64,000 nt of DNA. It comes from Variovorax sp. EL159. GTDB lineage: Bacteria; Pseudomonadota; Gammaproteobacteria; Burkholderiales; Burkholderiaceae_C. Positions 10,137-18,413 of the stretch are shown here, one piece after another. A program made the translations under genes and the position numbers. The DNA lies in assembly GCF_900100965.1 (NCBI RefSeq), contig NZ_FMUJ01000002.1:741869-805868 (forward strand), given 5' to 3'. Below the pieces are notes generated by a model. It was not told where the DNA came from. It was given only the letters and a program-made list of their open reading frames with translations, and made no database searches. Position 1 is the stretch's first letter; every line of letters starts with the position of its first letter.

Positions 10137-11150
10137 ATGACCATGTCCCGCCGTCTCCCCCTCCAGTTCGCCGTGCTGGCCGCCACGCTCGCCACGCTCT
10201 GCGGCAGCGCCTTCGCCCAGCAAGCCAAGGAACTCACTTTCGCTCATCAGGACATGCTGGTGCCGCTGCGCCTGGTCATGGAGTCGGGCGAGGTCGAGAA
10301 GGCCACGGGCTACAAGATCAACTGGCGCATGTTCTCGGGCGGCGGCGACGTGATCCGCGCGATGGCTTCAGGCGACGTGCAGATGGGTGAAACCGGCTCC
10401 AGCCCGCTGACGGCCGCGGCCAGCCAGGGGCAGGACATCAAGCTGTTCTGGATCTCGGCCGACATCGCGAACGCCGAGGCACTCATTGCACGCAATGCGT
10501 CGGGCATCAACAGCATGAAGGACCTGGTCGGCAAGAAGGTGGCCACGCCCTTCGTGTCGACCGCGCACTACCAGCTCATGGCCGGCATGAAGATGGACGG
10601 CATCGATCCGAAGAGCGTGAACGTGATGAACATGCGCCCGCCCGAGATCGCGGCCGCATGGGAGCGCGGCGACATCGACGCCACCTTCATCTGGGACCCG
10701 GTGCTGTCGAAGATCAAGGCCACCGGCAAGACCATTGCGACCTCGGGCAGCATCGGCCAGCGCGGCGCGCCGACCTTCGAGGGCATCGTGGTCAACGCCA
10801 AGTGGGCGGCGGCCAACGAACCCTTCATGGTCGCCTTCGTGAAGGCGCTGAACCGCGCCAACGAGGAATACAAGGCCAGCGGCAAGAGCTGGACGCCCGA
10901 TTCGCCGCAGATCAAGGCCATGGCCAAGTGGACCAAGGCCGACCCGAAGGACGTGTCGGCCGCGATGGCGCTCTACACCTTCCCGACCATGGCCGAGCAG
11001 GTCTCGCCGACATGGCTGGGCGGTGGCGCGGCCAAGGCGATGGCGGGCACGGCCGCCTTTCTGAAGGAGCAGGGCCGGGTGCAGGAAGTGAAGCCCGACT
11101 ACGGCGCCTTCGTGACCACCGTGTACGTCGACAAGGCGATGGGCAAGTAG
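10137..11150 (+). CDS. tauA: ABC transporter periplasmic binding protein, probable taurine-binding
   Basis: This 337-residue protein of the NMT1/TauA (SsuA-like) family has a signal peptide (MTMSRRLPLQFAVLAATLAT, ending SAFAQ) and family stretches such as MASGDVQMGETGSSPLTAAA and ERGDIDATFIWDPVLSKIKATGK. Proteins of this group bind sulfonates, nitrate or pyrimidine-like ligands. Taurine is favoured by the adjacent TauR/TauXY-like genes. AGGAGA precedes the ATG. The ATPase gene follows after 18 nt. Confidence 0.75.
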   Translation: MTMSRRLPLQFAVLAATLATLCGSAFAQQAKELTFAHQDMLVPLRLVMESGEVEKATGYKINWRMFSGGGDVIRAMASGDVQMGETGSSPLTAAASQGQDIKLFWISADIANAEALIARNASGINSMKDLVGKKVATPFVSTAHYQLMAGMKMDGIDPKSVNVMNMRPPEIAAAWERGDIDATFIWDPVLSKIKATGKTIATSGSIGQRGAPTFEGIVVNAKWAAANEPFMVAFVKALNRANEEYKASGKSWTPDSPQIKAMAKWTKADPKDVSAAMALYTFPTMAEQVSPTWLGGGAAKAMAGTAAFLKEQGRVQEVKPDYGAFVTTVYVDKAMGK

Positions 11151-11168
11151 GCGCGGCGGAGAACCGAG

Positions 11169-11957
11169 ATGCCCACGCTGGACATCCGCGACCTCACGGT
11201 CAACTACGCCGTCAAGGGCGGCACGCTGCAGGCGCTGGCGCCCGTCAACCTCACGATGCACGACGGCGACTTCGTCGTTGCGCTCGGCGCCTCGGGCTGC
11301 GGCAAGACGACGCTGCTCAACAGCATCGCGGGCTTTCTGCCGCCCTCGACCGGCGAGATCCTGCTCGACGGCAAACCTGTGGTCGGCCCCGGTGCCGACC
11401 GCGGCGTGGTGTTCCAGAAGCACGCGCTGATGCCCTGGCTCAACGTGCGCGACAACGTGGCACTGGGCCTGCGACTGGCCGGCACCGGCAAGGCCGAGCG
11501 CGACCGCATCGCCGAAGAAAAGCTCGCGCTCGTCGGCCTGCAGCAATACGCCGATCGCGCCGTGTACGAACTGTCGGGTGGCATGCAGCAGCGCGTGGGC
11601 ATTGCGCGCGCACTCGCCAGCGACCCGGCCGTGCTGCTGATGGACGAGCCCATGGGCGCGCTCGACGCGTTCACGCGCGAGCAGGTGCAGGAGATTTTGC
11701 TCAAGGCCTGGTCCAAGTCGAACAAGATGGTGTTCTTCATCACCCATTCGGTCGAAGAGGCGCTGTTTCTTGCCACGCGGCTGATCGTGATGAGCCCGAG
11801 CCCGGGGCGCATCTCGCATGTGTACGACACCGTGCCGTTCTCGCGCCAGTTCCTGGCGCACGGCGATTCGCGCAAGGTGAAGTCGGAGCCCGAATTCATC
11901 CGCATGCGCGAAGAGGTGTTGTCGATCATTCATCATCGCGAGGCTGCCCATGCCTGA
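11169..11957 (+). CDS. tauB: ABC transporter ATP-binding protein, probable taurine uptake
   Basis: This 262-residue ATPase of the TauB/SsuB/NrtD group has Walker A GASGCGKT at residues 40-47, the Q-loop in [18 protein letters not shown], the signature LSGGMQQR, Walker [12 protein letters not shown] and ITHSVEEAL, where this subfamily has S after H. It energises the TauC-like permease. The permease gene starts before this gene stops (8-nt overlap), which suggests translational coupling. Confidence 0.85.
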   Translation: MPTLDIRDLTVNYAVKGGTLQALAPVNLTMHDGDFVVALGASGCGKTTLLNSIAGFLPPSTGEILLDGKPVVGPGADRGVVFQKHALMPWLNVRDNVALGLRLAGTGKAERDRIAEEKLALVGLQQYADRAVYELSGGMQQRVGIARALASDPAVLLMDEPMGALDAFTREQVQEILLKAWSKSNKMVFFITHSVEEALFLATRLIVMSPSPGRISHVYDTVPFSRQFLAHGDSRKVKSEPEFIRMREEVLSIIHHREAAHA

Positions 11958-12840
11958 GGTCACCATTGCATCGCCTGCTGCCGTCATGACGCAACCGCCG
12001 CCGTCCAAGCCAGCCGCGTCGCCCGCTCCCCCGGCCGGCGCCAAGCTCAAGACCAGCGCCTTCAAGGTGCCGGGCGAGGGCTCGAGCGTGACCATCAGCG
12101 TGGTGACCGTGGTCACGCTGATCGCGTTGTGGTTCATCGTCACCAACATGGGCTGGGTCAAGCCGCTCTTCCTGCCGACACCGCAGGCGGTGTTTCAGCA
12201 GTTCTACGAATACCTGACCGGCCAGGCCAACGACAAGCCGCTGTGGCAGCACTTCCTGGCGAGCATGTTCCGCGTGTTCTCGGCCTTCTTCCTGGCCTGC
12301 GCCACGGCGATTCCGGTGGGCATCGCGATGGGCATGAGCCGCTTCTGGCGCGGCATCTTCGATCCGCCGCTGGAGTTTTATCGGCCGCTGCCGCCGCTCG
12401 CGTACCTGCCGCTCATCATCATCTGGTTCGGCATCGACGAACTGCCCAAGGTGCTGCTGATCTTCCTGAGCTGCTTCGCGCCGCTGGCACTGGCCGCGCG
12501 CTCGGGCATGCGCAGCGCTTCGCAGGAGCAGATCAACGCCGCGTACTCGATGGGCGCGAGCTACATGCAGGTGATCCGCCACGTCATATTGCCGTCGGCG
12601 TTGCCCGACATCCTCGTGGGCATGCGCATCGCCATCGGCTTCGGCTGGACCACGCTGGTGGCCGCCGAGATGGTGGCGGCCAACATGGGGCTGGGTCAGA
12701 TGGTGCTGAACGCGTCGAACTTCCTGCGTACCGACATCGTCATCATGGGCATCATCGTCATCGGCGTGGTGGCGTACCTGTTCGACCTGCTGATGCGGTG
12801 GCTCGAGCGACGTCTTGTACCCTGGAAAGGGCGCATGTAG
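11950..12840 (+). CDS. tauC: ABC transporter permease, probable taurine uptake
   Basis: This 296-residue permease of the TauC/SsuC type has a proline-rich cytoplasmic N-terminus, about six membrane segments and the EAA-like loop around [29 protein letters not shown]. It forms the channel of the TauABC-like importer. Its last 83 bp overlap, tail to tail, the 3' end of the LysR gene on the other strand, so there is no room for a bidirectional terminator between them. Confidence 0.85.
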   Translation: MPEVTIASPAAVMTQPPPSKPAASPAPPAGAKLKTSAFKVPGEGSSVTISVVTVVTLIALWFIVTNMGWVKPLFLPTPQAVFQQFYEYLTGQANDKPLWQHFLASMFRVFSAFFLACATAIPVGIAMGMSRFWRGIFDPPLEFYRPLPPLAYLPLIIIWFGIDELPKVLLIFLSCFAPLALAARSGMRSASQEQINAAYSMGASYMQVIRHVILPSALPDILVGMRIAIGFGWTTLVAAEMVAANMGLGQMVLNASNFLRTDIVIMGIIVIGVVAYLFDLLMRWLERRLVPWKGRM

Positions 12841-13792
12841 GGGCAGGCGGCGACATCGGCAACGGTGCGGGCATGGGCGGCAGCAGCGGGTTTTCGCCGT
12901 TGGCGCCCATGGACTGCTCCAGGAAGTCGAGCATCGCGCGCATCGCGGCGCTGTTGTGGCGGCGCTGCGAATAGGCGGCATACAGCCAGTGGTCGCGCGG
13001 CATGTGGTCGCGCAACACCGGCACCAGCGCGCCGCGCTCCAGGTGCGACTGCGCCAACGGCTCCGGCACATAGGCCACGCCCACGCCGCGCAGCGCCAGC
13101 TCGATCAGCGCCACCGCGTCGTTGGCCTCCATGCGGCTGTGCACCGACACATCGTGCGGCTTGCCCTTGGTCTCGAAGGGCAGGTGCGTGGTGGGCTTGG
13201 CCGAATAGCTCAGCACGTCGTGCCGGCTCATGTCTTCCGGCACCTGGGGAATGCCGCGCTGCGCCCAGTAGGCTGGCGAGGCGCAGACCACCATGTCGAA
13301 CTGCACCAGCCGCCGCACGATCAGGTTCATGTCGTCGATGCGGCCGCCGGTCAGGTGGATGTCGATGCCTTCGCCGATCAGGTCGACCTCGCCGTTGGTG
13401 AAGACCAGGCTCACGTACACGTCGGGGTAGAGCTTGATGAACTCCGCGATCACGTCCGACATCCAGCCCGCGATCAGGCCGTTGGGCGCGCTCATGCGCA
13501 GGCGCCCGCGCGGGTGGGCGCCGTGGCCCTGCAGGTCGTTCAGCGTGTTCTCGGCCATCGTCACCAGCTCGGTGCTGCGGTCGAGCAGGATCTGGCCGGC
13601 GTCGGTCAGGCTCAGGGAGCGGGTGGAGCGGTTCAGCAGGCGCACGCCGCTGCGGGTTTCCAGCTCGGCCACATAGCGGCTGACCGTGGCTTTCGACATG
13701 CCCAGCGAAATCGCTGCGCGGGAGAAGCTGCGCCGGAACGCGACTTCGCGAAATGTTTTGATGAGATCGAGGCCGTCCATGGATGGGCGCAT
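12758..13792 (-). CDS. LysR-family transcriptional regulator
   Basis: This 344-residue regulator has an N-terminal winged helix-turn-helix (FSRAAISLGMSKATVSRYVAELE, about residues 23-45) and a LysR substrate domain resembling the CrgA/AaeR group. The C-terminal 40 residues are proline-rich and are encoded opposite the end of tauC; they may be a dispensable tail. The ATG at 13792 has a GGA just upstream; MDGLDLI (13777) is an alternative. No divergent partner is obvious, since the gene at 13987 starts 194 bp away. Confidence 0.85.
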   Translation of the reverse strand: MRPSMDGLDLIKTFREVAFRRSFSRAAISLGMSKATVSRYVAELETRSGVRLLNRSTRSLSLTDAGQILLDRSTELVTMAENTLNDLQGHGAHPRGRLRMSAPNGLIAGWMSDVIAEFIKLYPDVYVSLVFTNGEVDLIGEGIDIHLTGGRIDDMNLIVRRLVQFDMVVCASPAYWAQRGIPQVPEDMSRHDVLSYSAKPTTHLPFETKGKPHDVSVHSRMEANDAVALIELALRGVGVAYVPEPLAQSHLERGALVPVLRDHMPRDHWLYAAYSQRRHNSAAMRAMLDFLEQSMGANGENPLLPPMPAPLPMSPPAPTCALSRVQDVARATASAGRTGTPPRR

Positions 13793-13986
13793 TGTTCCAG
13801 CATCGGGGTTGGGGGTATGCGGTGTAGGGGAATCCCCGCTTCCATTTCACGGGCTGCGGCGATAGCCGCGTGGCTATACTGCGCCGGTCGCGTGGTTCCC
13901 CCGACGCGCGCCGTGTCGCTCGAGCCGCAGCAGCCTCACCCAAGGCCGCGGCATTGCAACCTCCAAACCCAAGCATGGAGACCCGC

Positions 13987-14565
13987 ATGAGAACGCTCAA
14001 AGTCATGGCGCACATCTCGCTGGACGGCGTGATCCAAACCACCGGCGAAGACGACTTTCCCCACGCCGACTGGACCATGCCCTACCGGACCCCCGCCGGC
14101 CGGGACGAAGTGCTCGCTGCGCAGGGCGGGAAGTTCGACCTGCTGCTTGGTCGCCGCACCTACGACCTGTGGTCGGGGTACTGGCCCAAGGCGCCGAGCG
14201 GCCCGATGGCGGATGGCTTGAATGCGGCGACCAAGTTTGTCGTGACCCACCGTCCGGAGAGTCTTGAATGGGGCCCGTACGAGGGCCTGGGGCCGGACGT
14301 CGTCGAGAGCGTTCGCCGCATCAAGTCGCAGGCGGGGCCGAACCTGATCCTCTGGGGCAGCTCGACGCTGACGTCAACGCTGCTTGCGCATGGGCTTGTG
14401 GATGACGTCCTGCTGATCGTCTATCCGGTTCTGCTGGGGGCCGGAAAGCGCTTCTTCGCAGAGGGAACCCCGCCGCGTGCGTTCGAGCTCGTCACGACGA
14501 AGGCAATGCCGTCGGGGATCGTTGTCAATGCGTACAGGGTTGTCGGGGCGTTGAAGGCGGGTTAA
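13987..14565 (+). CDS. RibD C-terminal/dihydrofolate reductase-fold protein
   Basis: This 192-residue protein begins MRTLKVMAHISLDGVIQ, the standard start of YyaP/YwjB-like members of the RibD C-terminal (DHFR-fold) family, and contains LLGRRTYDLWSGYWP, LILWGSSTLTSTLL and VYPVLLGAGKRFF, which form the NADPH-binding core. The family includes reductases of unknown substrate; being next to a LysR gene gives no clear role. The start follows GGAGAC at 6 nt spacing. It is not a trimethoprim-resistance DHFR, because the folate-site sequence is different. Confidence 0.8.
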   Translation: MRTLKVMAHISLDGVIQTTGEDDFPHADWTMPYRTPAGRDEVLAAQGGKFDLLLGRRTYDLWSGYWPKAPSGPMADGLNAATKFVVTHRPESLEWGPYEGLGPDVVESVRRIKSQAGPNLILWGSSTLTSTLLAHGLVDDVLLIVYPVLLGAGKRFFAEGTPPRAFELVTTKAMPSGIVVNAYRVVGALKAG

Positions 14566-14633
14566 GCGAGCGGTGCGACAGCACGACGGCGTGAACGAAC
14601 AAACGCCAGTGTGAGTGATTTCAGCATGGGGTC

Positions 14634-15068
14634 TCAGGTCCGCTGCATTTTCCTCTTCCGCAATGCCTGATGGGCGATGCCGCCAACGCAGGAAAACAGC
14701 AGCAGCGCCGCGCCGACATATGGACTCGCATGCGGTACGAGCCAAAGATGTACAGCACTTGCGCTTGCAACACCAAGCCCGAGGCCGAGTATGGGCGCGG
14801 CGCTATTTCCTGCGCCAGCAAAAAGACCTGTACCTGCGCTCAGGCAGGCAAGCGAGCCTGCAGCGACGATGGCCATGCCAAGCGCTCCACCGGGCCCATC
14901 CGCATCGTCGAGTGCAAGCAAAGTCCAGAGACCGAGCACGAGTACAAAGGCGGTGAAAGCCAGCCAGTAGCCGGCGGAGGGAAGTGCTCGCCCAGCAAGA
15001 AAAAAGAGGTAGACGACCAAGCCCATGATCGCCAGCAACCCGATGTACAGGCCGATTCCAAAGCTCAT
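14634..15068 (-). CDS. Small integral membrane protein of unknown function
   Basis: This 144-residue protein is almost entirely hydrophobic, with about four membrane segments (starting GLYIGLLAIMGLVVYLFFLA) and a basic C-terminus (RKRKMQRT) that would face the cytoplasm. I do not recognise a family. It stands alone between a DHFR-fold gene on the plus strand and an Imm1-like gene upstream on the same strand. Confidence 0.6.
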   Translation of the reverse strand: MSFGIGLYIGLLAIMGLVVYLFFLAGRALPSAGYWLAFTAFVLVLGLWTLLALDDADGPGGALGMAIVAAGSLACLSAGTGLFAGAGNSAAPILGLGLGVASASAVHLWLVPHASPYVGAALLLFSCVGGIAHQALRKRKMQRT

Positions 15069-15165
15069 TGGCAGCCCCGTTTGCGCTAAGAGTTTTGCAG
15101 GACGTCACGACAGCGATCGGCCGCAGGGGATTCCTGAGTGACACAAGACTAGTCGGCCTGCAGGC

Positions 15166-15540
15166 TCAGTCCCTGTTCCACGAAATTCTCGAAGGCAGAC
15201 CACCCGCATTGACCCAGAACTCTTCGATCGCCTGCAAGCAACTCGACAAACTCACGCACCACGACAGCGGGTACTCATCGACTTGCCCGTTCGCCAACGT
15301 GTACGTCGTGGCACCCGCTCGGGCCACTTCGCCGCGAGAACTGAAGCCGCTGTCCCCGGGCTCGTTCAGGTACATGAGCCAGGCGCTCTCGCCATTGCGC
15401 AGCATGCACATCATGGGCCCCGTTTCGGTCGAGATCCAAAGCTCGAACTTCTCCCAGGCTCTGACAACAGCAAGGCTTGCGTCAAGCTGCGCTCGTGTGG
15501 AAGCAGGCAGCGACTGCTCGTTCAATGTGATGTTGATCAT
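15166..15540 (-). CDS. Imm1-like immunity protein, orphan
   Basis: This 124-residue acidic protein starting MINITLNEQSLP has the Imm1-type C-terminal pattern: SAWLMYLNEPGDSGFSSRG followed by ALxAIEEFWxxxGGLPxxI-like residues (CLQAIEEFWVNAGGLPSRI). Imm1 proteins neutralise nuclease-type polymorphic toxins of contact-dependent or type VI systems. No toxin, VgrG, Rhs or CdiA gene lies nearby, so it appears to be an orphan immunity gene. A longer start at 15618 is possible but reads through non-conserved sequence. Confidence 0.6.
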   Translation of the reverse strand: MINITLNEQSLPASTRAQLDASLAVVRAWEKFELWISTETGPMMCMLRNGESAWLMYLNEPGDSGFSSRGEVARAGATTYTLANGQVDEYPLSWCVSLSSCLQAIEEFWVNAGGLPSRISWNRD

Positions 15541-15665
15541 CGGCGCACTACACAACCCGGCATCGCCGCGCTCCAGAGCCAAGACTGGCCGCGCAGGCAA
15601 TGCCAGGTACCGTGGCAAGAGGCCCTGGGATCAACAGGCGGTTGCGTTCGACAGCTGGGCAGCCG

Positions 15666-16937
15666 TCACTTGCCAAACCACTTCATCACGTGCTGCCACA
15701 TGCGCAGCAAGAAGCCCGCGCGCTCCACATCGGCTTGCGCGACCAGCGGCGTTTCTCCCACTTGCTTGCCATTCGAAGTCGCGACGACCTTGCCGATCAC
15801 CGCGCCCTTGGCCACTGGCGCTTCCAGGTCCGGCTTGATCTGCACCGCGGTCTGCACTTGCTGGCCGCGCGGCACGGTCACGGCCCATGACGACTCCAGA
15901 ACCGCGGGGACCGTGTCGGCCTTGCCGAAGCTGACCTTGGCCGCCGTCACCACTGTGTTCGGTTGAATCGGCGTGGCTTTCTCGAAATTGCTGAAGCCCC
16001 AGCCGAGCAGCGTGCGCGTCTGGTCGGCCCGCGCCTGCGCGCTGTTGGTGTTGAGAATCACCGTGATGAGGCGCATGCCGTTGCGCTTGGACGAAGTGAC
16101 GAGGCAGAAGCCCGCTTCCTGCGTATGGCCGGTCTTCAGGCCGTCGACCGTCGGGTCGGTGTAGAGCAGGGCGTTGCGGTTGCCCTGCTTGATGTTGTTG
16201 TATTTGAATTCGCGCTCGGCGTAGATCGGATAGAAGTCGGCGCTGTCGTGGATGATGGCGCGCGCCAGGATCGCGAGGTCGCGCGCGGATGACCTGTGCT
16301 GCGGGTCGGGCAGCCCCGTCGCGTTGACGAAATGCGTGTGCGTCATCCCGAGGCGCTGGGCTTCGGCGTTCATGAGCTTGGCGAAGTTCTCTTCGGAGCC
16401 GGCCATGTGCTCGGCGATCGCCTTGGACGCGTCGTTGCCGGACTGGATGATGATGCCGCGCAGGATGTCGATCACCGTGGCCTGGCTGTTCAGCGGCAGG
16501 TACATGCACGACTCGGTGCTCGAGCCACGGCACCAGGCGTTCTGGCTGACCGAAACAAGGTCTTCCTTCTTGAGCTTGCCCGAGCGAAGCGCCTGTTCGA
16601 CCAGGAAGCTGGTCATCATCTTGGTCAGCGACGCCGGCGGCAACGGCTCATCGGCGTTGTCCGAGCCGAGCACTTCGCCGGAGTCGAAGTCCATCAGCAG
16701 CCATGCCTTGGCGGCCAGCGCGGGCTGGCCGCCAGCAGTAGCGGCCGGTGTTGCTGCCGGCGCCGAAGCAGGCGCGCTGGCAGCAGGCTTCTTGTTCTGG
16801 GCAGCGGGCTTGGCGGCATGGTGGGAGGCCGCATACGAGGCCGAGTACGGCACGAGGCCCCCTGCGGCGATGGCGAAAGCGATGGAGAGCGTGGAAAGAC
16901 GCTTGGCTTGTACGTTGGTCAGGGGCATAGGGAACAT
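15666..16937 (-). CDS. dacC: Serine-type D-Ala-D-Ala carboxypeptidase (PBP5/PBP6 type)
   Basis: This 423-residue low-molecular-weight penicillin-binding protein trims pentapeptide side chains in the periplasm. After a signal peptide (core LSIAFAIAAGGLVPYSASYA) and an alanine/proline linker come the active-site motifs PASLTKMM (SxxK), SGND (SxN) and LKTGHTQ (KTG), then a PBP5 C-terminal domain and the amphipathic tail LLRMWQHVMKWFGK that anchors it to the membrane. All catalytic residues are present. Start codons at 16937 and 16928 are both possible. The symbol dacC is used for the family; dacA is equally apt. Confidence 0.9.
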   Translation of the reverse strand: MFPMPLTNVQAKRLSTLSIAFAIAAGGLVPYSASYAASHHAAKPAAQNKKPAASAPASAPAATPAATAGGQPALAAKAWLLMDFDSGEVLGSDNADEPLPPASLTKMMTSFLVEQALRSGKLKKEDLVSVSQNAWCRGSSTESCMYLPLNSQATVIDILRGIIIQSGNDASKAIAEHMAGSEENFAKLMNAEAQRLGMTHTHFVNATGLPDPQHRSSARDLAILARAIIHDSADFYPIYAEREFKYNNIKQGNRNALLYTDPTVDGLKTGHTQEAGFCLVTSSKRNGMRLITVILNTNSAQARADQTRTLLGWGFSNFEKATPIQPNTVVTAAKVSFGKADTVPAVLESSWAVTVPRGQQVQTAVQIKPDLEAPVAKGAVIGKVVATSNGKQVGETPLVAQADVERAGFLLRMWQHVMKWFGK

Positions 16938-17218
16938 TGTGGTGAATCGTGTGCAGGTCGCGCAATGCGATCGAAATGAGGTGAGAAGGTTCAGATGACA
17001 GAACGGGCCTTCTCGCCATTTTCCTCGACGCTTTGGGGTGCCAGTCACCGTCGAGAAGTATCAAAAATGTTACGACCCCGCCTTTCATCCAGGCGCGAGC
17101 CGGTATGAACGCCAGCGAATGCAATCACCACGATGTCGACGTGACAGGCGTGGCGGCCACGTGGACGCGGGCGGCACCCTCGCTAAACTGCGGCTTCCTT
17201 ATTGCAGGAGATGGCCTC

Positions 17219-17875
17219 ATGACCCGAGTACTGGTGCGCAGCTTCGGTGTTTCGCTCGACGGCTTTTCTGCCGGCCCCGACCAGAGCCTTGAGCATCCGC
17301 TGGGCGTTCGCGGCCCTGAGCTCATGGACTGGTTCTTTCCCACGCGCGTCTGGCAGCAGATGCACGCGACGGGCGAGGCCAATGGCGAGACCGGTATCGA
17401 CAACGGGATCGCCGAACAAGGCTTTGTCGATGTCGGTGCCTGGATTCTCGGGCGCAACATGTTCGGCCCGGTGCGCGGTCCCTGGCCCGACGAAAGCTGG
17501 AAAGGCTGGTGGGGCGACGAGCCGCCGTACCACGTGCCGGCCTTCGTGCTGACTCACCATGCCCGAGCGCCACTGACGATGCAGGGCGGCACCACCTTCC
17601 ACTTCGTCACCGGCGGCATCCACGATGCGCTGACGCAGGCGCGGGCCGCCGCGGGTGCGCGCGACATTCGCATAGGCGGTGGCGTGGCCACCGTGCGCGA
17701 ATACCTGAAGGCCGGGCTGATCGATGAACTGCACCTGGCCGTGCGGCCGGTGCTGTTGGGGAAGGGCGAGGCGCTGTTCGCGGGCCTGGACTTGCCGGCG
17801 CTGGGCTACAGCTGCGAACGGCAAGTGGCTGGTGAGCGCGCCACGCACATGTTCCTGCGCCGCAACGCGGCTTGA
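17219..17875 (+). CDS. RibD C-terminal/DHFR-fold reductase
   Basis: This 218-residue protein, starting MTRVLVRSFGVSLDGFSAG after GCAGGAGA, belongs to the same broad family as the gene at 13987 but a different branch. It has GAWILGRNMFGPVRGPW, RIGGGVATVREYLKAGLIDEL and RPVLLGKGEALF, which line the NADPH site. The true substrate is unknown. Short hairpins with TTTT around 17910-17932 close the transcript before the EF-Tu leader. Confidence 0.8.
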   Translation: MTRVLVRSFGVSLDGFSAGPDQSLEHPLGVRGPELMDWFFPTRVWQQMHATGEANGETGIDNGIAEQGFVDVGAWILGRNMFGPVRGPWPDESWKGWWGDEPPYHVPAFVLTHHARAPLTMQGGTTFHFVTGGIHDALTQARAAAGARDIRIGGGVATVREYLKAGLIDELHLAVRPVLLGKGEALFAGLDLPALGYSCERQVAGERATHMFLRRNAA

Positions 17876-17893
17876 TGCCGGCCATGGGCATGG

Positions 17894-17935
17894 CGCCTCC
17901 TGGCGCCAGGCAACTCAGTTGCTTTTGCTGCGTGC
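17894..17935 (+). terminator. Weak tandem hairpins after the DHFR-fold gene
   Basis: GGCGCCTCCTGGCGCC is followed directly by GCAACTCAGTTGCTTTT, two short stem-loops with a four-T tail, 18-60 bp after the stop of the DHFR-fold gene. They probably separate it from the EF-Tu leader transcript. Confidence 0.45.
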
Positions 17936-17949
17936 GTGCAACGCGCCTG

Positions 17950-17978
17950 TTGCCGGATCGCCATTGCGGTGTTAGCCT
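17950..17978 (+). promoter_or_regulatory. Candidate sigma-70 promoter for the EF-Tu paralogue leader
   Basis: TTGCCG (17950-17955) and TAGCCT (17973-17978) are separated by 17 bp. Transcription would start near 17985, about 55 nt before leader peptide 1 and 540 nt before the EF-Tu paralogue, leaving a long regulated 5' leader. Confidence 0.45.
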
Positions 17979-18039
17979 CCGACCCCCTCAAAGATCAACC
18001 ATCGCACTGCGGTTCAACACCTGACCGCGCGAGAGACCC

Positions 18040-18132
18040 ATGAAGCAGTTCCTGACCACGCAAGACGCATCGATGACCCGCACAGCCGCGGCGATTTCGC
18101 TGCGCGCGTTTTTTGCCGAATTGCTTTCATAG
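18040..18132 (+). CDS. Leader peptide 1 (30 residues) of the EF-Tu paralogue attenuator
   Basis: An ATG preceded by GAGAG opens a 30-codon frame beginning MKQFLTTQDASM and ending LRAFFAELLS. The last seven codons (TTT TTT GCC GAA TTG CTT TCA) include five AT-rich codons that are unusual in this GC-rich sequence. The stop codon TAG starts the octamer TAGAGCCT, which recurs exactly at the stop of leader 2. A hairpin (18146-18160) and an intrinsic terminator (18171-18210) follow directly. The arrangement matches leader peptides of ribosome-mediated attenuators. That it is translated is inferred. Confidence 0.6.
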   Translation: MKQFLTTQDASMTRTAAAISLRAFFAELLS

Positions 18133-18145
18133 AGCCTTTGCATCC

Positions 18146-18210
18146 GGAGGCTTGGCCTCCTCGTTTCACAAAAACCCGGTAGGCCTCAAGCCACCGGGTT
18201 TTCTGTTTTC
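18146..18210 (+). terminator. Attenuator terminator 1 with preceding hairpin
   Basis: Hairpin GGAGGC/GCCTCC (18146-18151 with 18155-18160) precedes a terminator with arms AAAACCCGGT (18171-18180) and ACCGGGTTTT (18193-18202), extended by inner GGC/GCC, then CTGTTTTC. Two rival pairings are visible: GCCTCC (18155-18160) with GG-T-AGGC (18178-18184) would break the terminator 5' arm, and GGAGGCTTG (18146-18154) with CAAGCCACC (18187-18195) would break its 3' arm. A ribosome held at the leader 1 stop would block the first hairpin and free GCCTCC for antitermination. Confidence 0.8.
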
Positions 18211-18235
18211 CGCCTGCCCCGTTGGAGATTTGGAC

Positions 18236-18325
18236 ATGAGCCCCGAACGAGACCTTCTTCTTCCTTTCGCAGCACGCGCTGCCGGCGCAGTGCTGCGCGT
18301 CGACTCCGTGGAGTGGTTCGTGTAG
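18236..18325 (+). CDS. Leader peptide 2 (29 residues) of the EF-Tu paralogue attenuator
   Basis: An ATG nine bases after GGAG (TTGGAGATTTGGAC) opens a 29-codon frame beginning [16 protein letters not shown] and ending RVDSVEWFV. Codons 7-10 are CTT CTT CTT CCT, a run of codons rarely used in the surrounding genes. The stop codon again lies in TAGAGCCT, and a perfect 9-bp hairpin begins 3 nt later. It has no similarity to known proteins that I recognise. It is the second half of a repeated leader/hairpin/terminator design. Confidence 0.65.
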   Translation: MSPERDLLLPFAARAAGAVLRVDSVEWFV

Positions 18326-18327
18326 AG

Positions 18328-18413
18328 CCTCCAGGCCCTCGTGCGCCTGGAGGTCCATCCTTCAGGCAAGAAAAAAAGCCTGTCGGGTGGTCCACCCCGG
18401 CAGGCTTTTTTTT
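18328..18413 (+). terminator. Attenuator terminator 2 with preceding hairpin
   Basis: A perfect 9-bp stem CCTCCAGGC/GCCTGGAGG (18328-18336 with 18345-18353, 8-nt loop) follows the leader 2 stop. The terminator has arms AGCCTG (18377-18382) and CAGGCT (18401-18406) with an inner GGGT/ACCC stem, flanked by seven A on the left and eight T on the right (18406-18413). Rival pairings exist: GCCTGGA (18345-18351) with TTCAGGC (18361-18367), and CAGGC (18363-18367) with GCCTG (18378-18382). The terminator lies 111 bp before the EF-Tu paralogue start. Confidence 0.85.

Noticed and set aside
13987..17875. DHFR-fold proteins as trimethoprim resistance genes
   Set aside because: Sequence features fit the RibD C-terminal branch, not FolA/DfrA; the folate-binding residues are not those of DHFR.
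18113..18325. Seventy-codon frame through terminator 1
   Set aside because: Its first part crosses the terminator stem and has no SD; the well-placed SD and the repeated stop context support the 29-codon leader starting at 18236.
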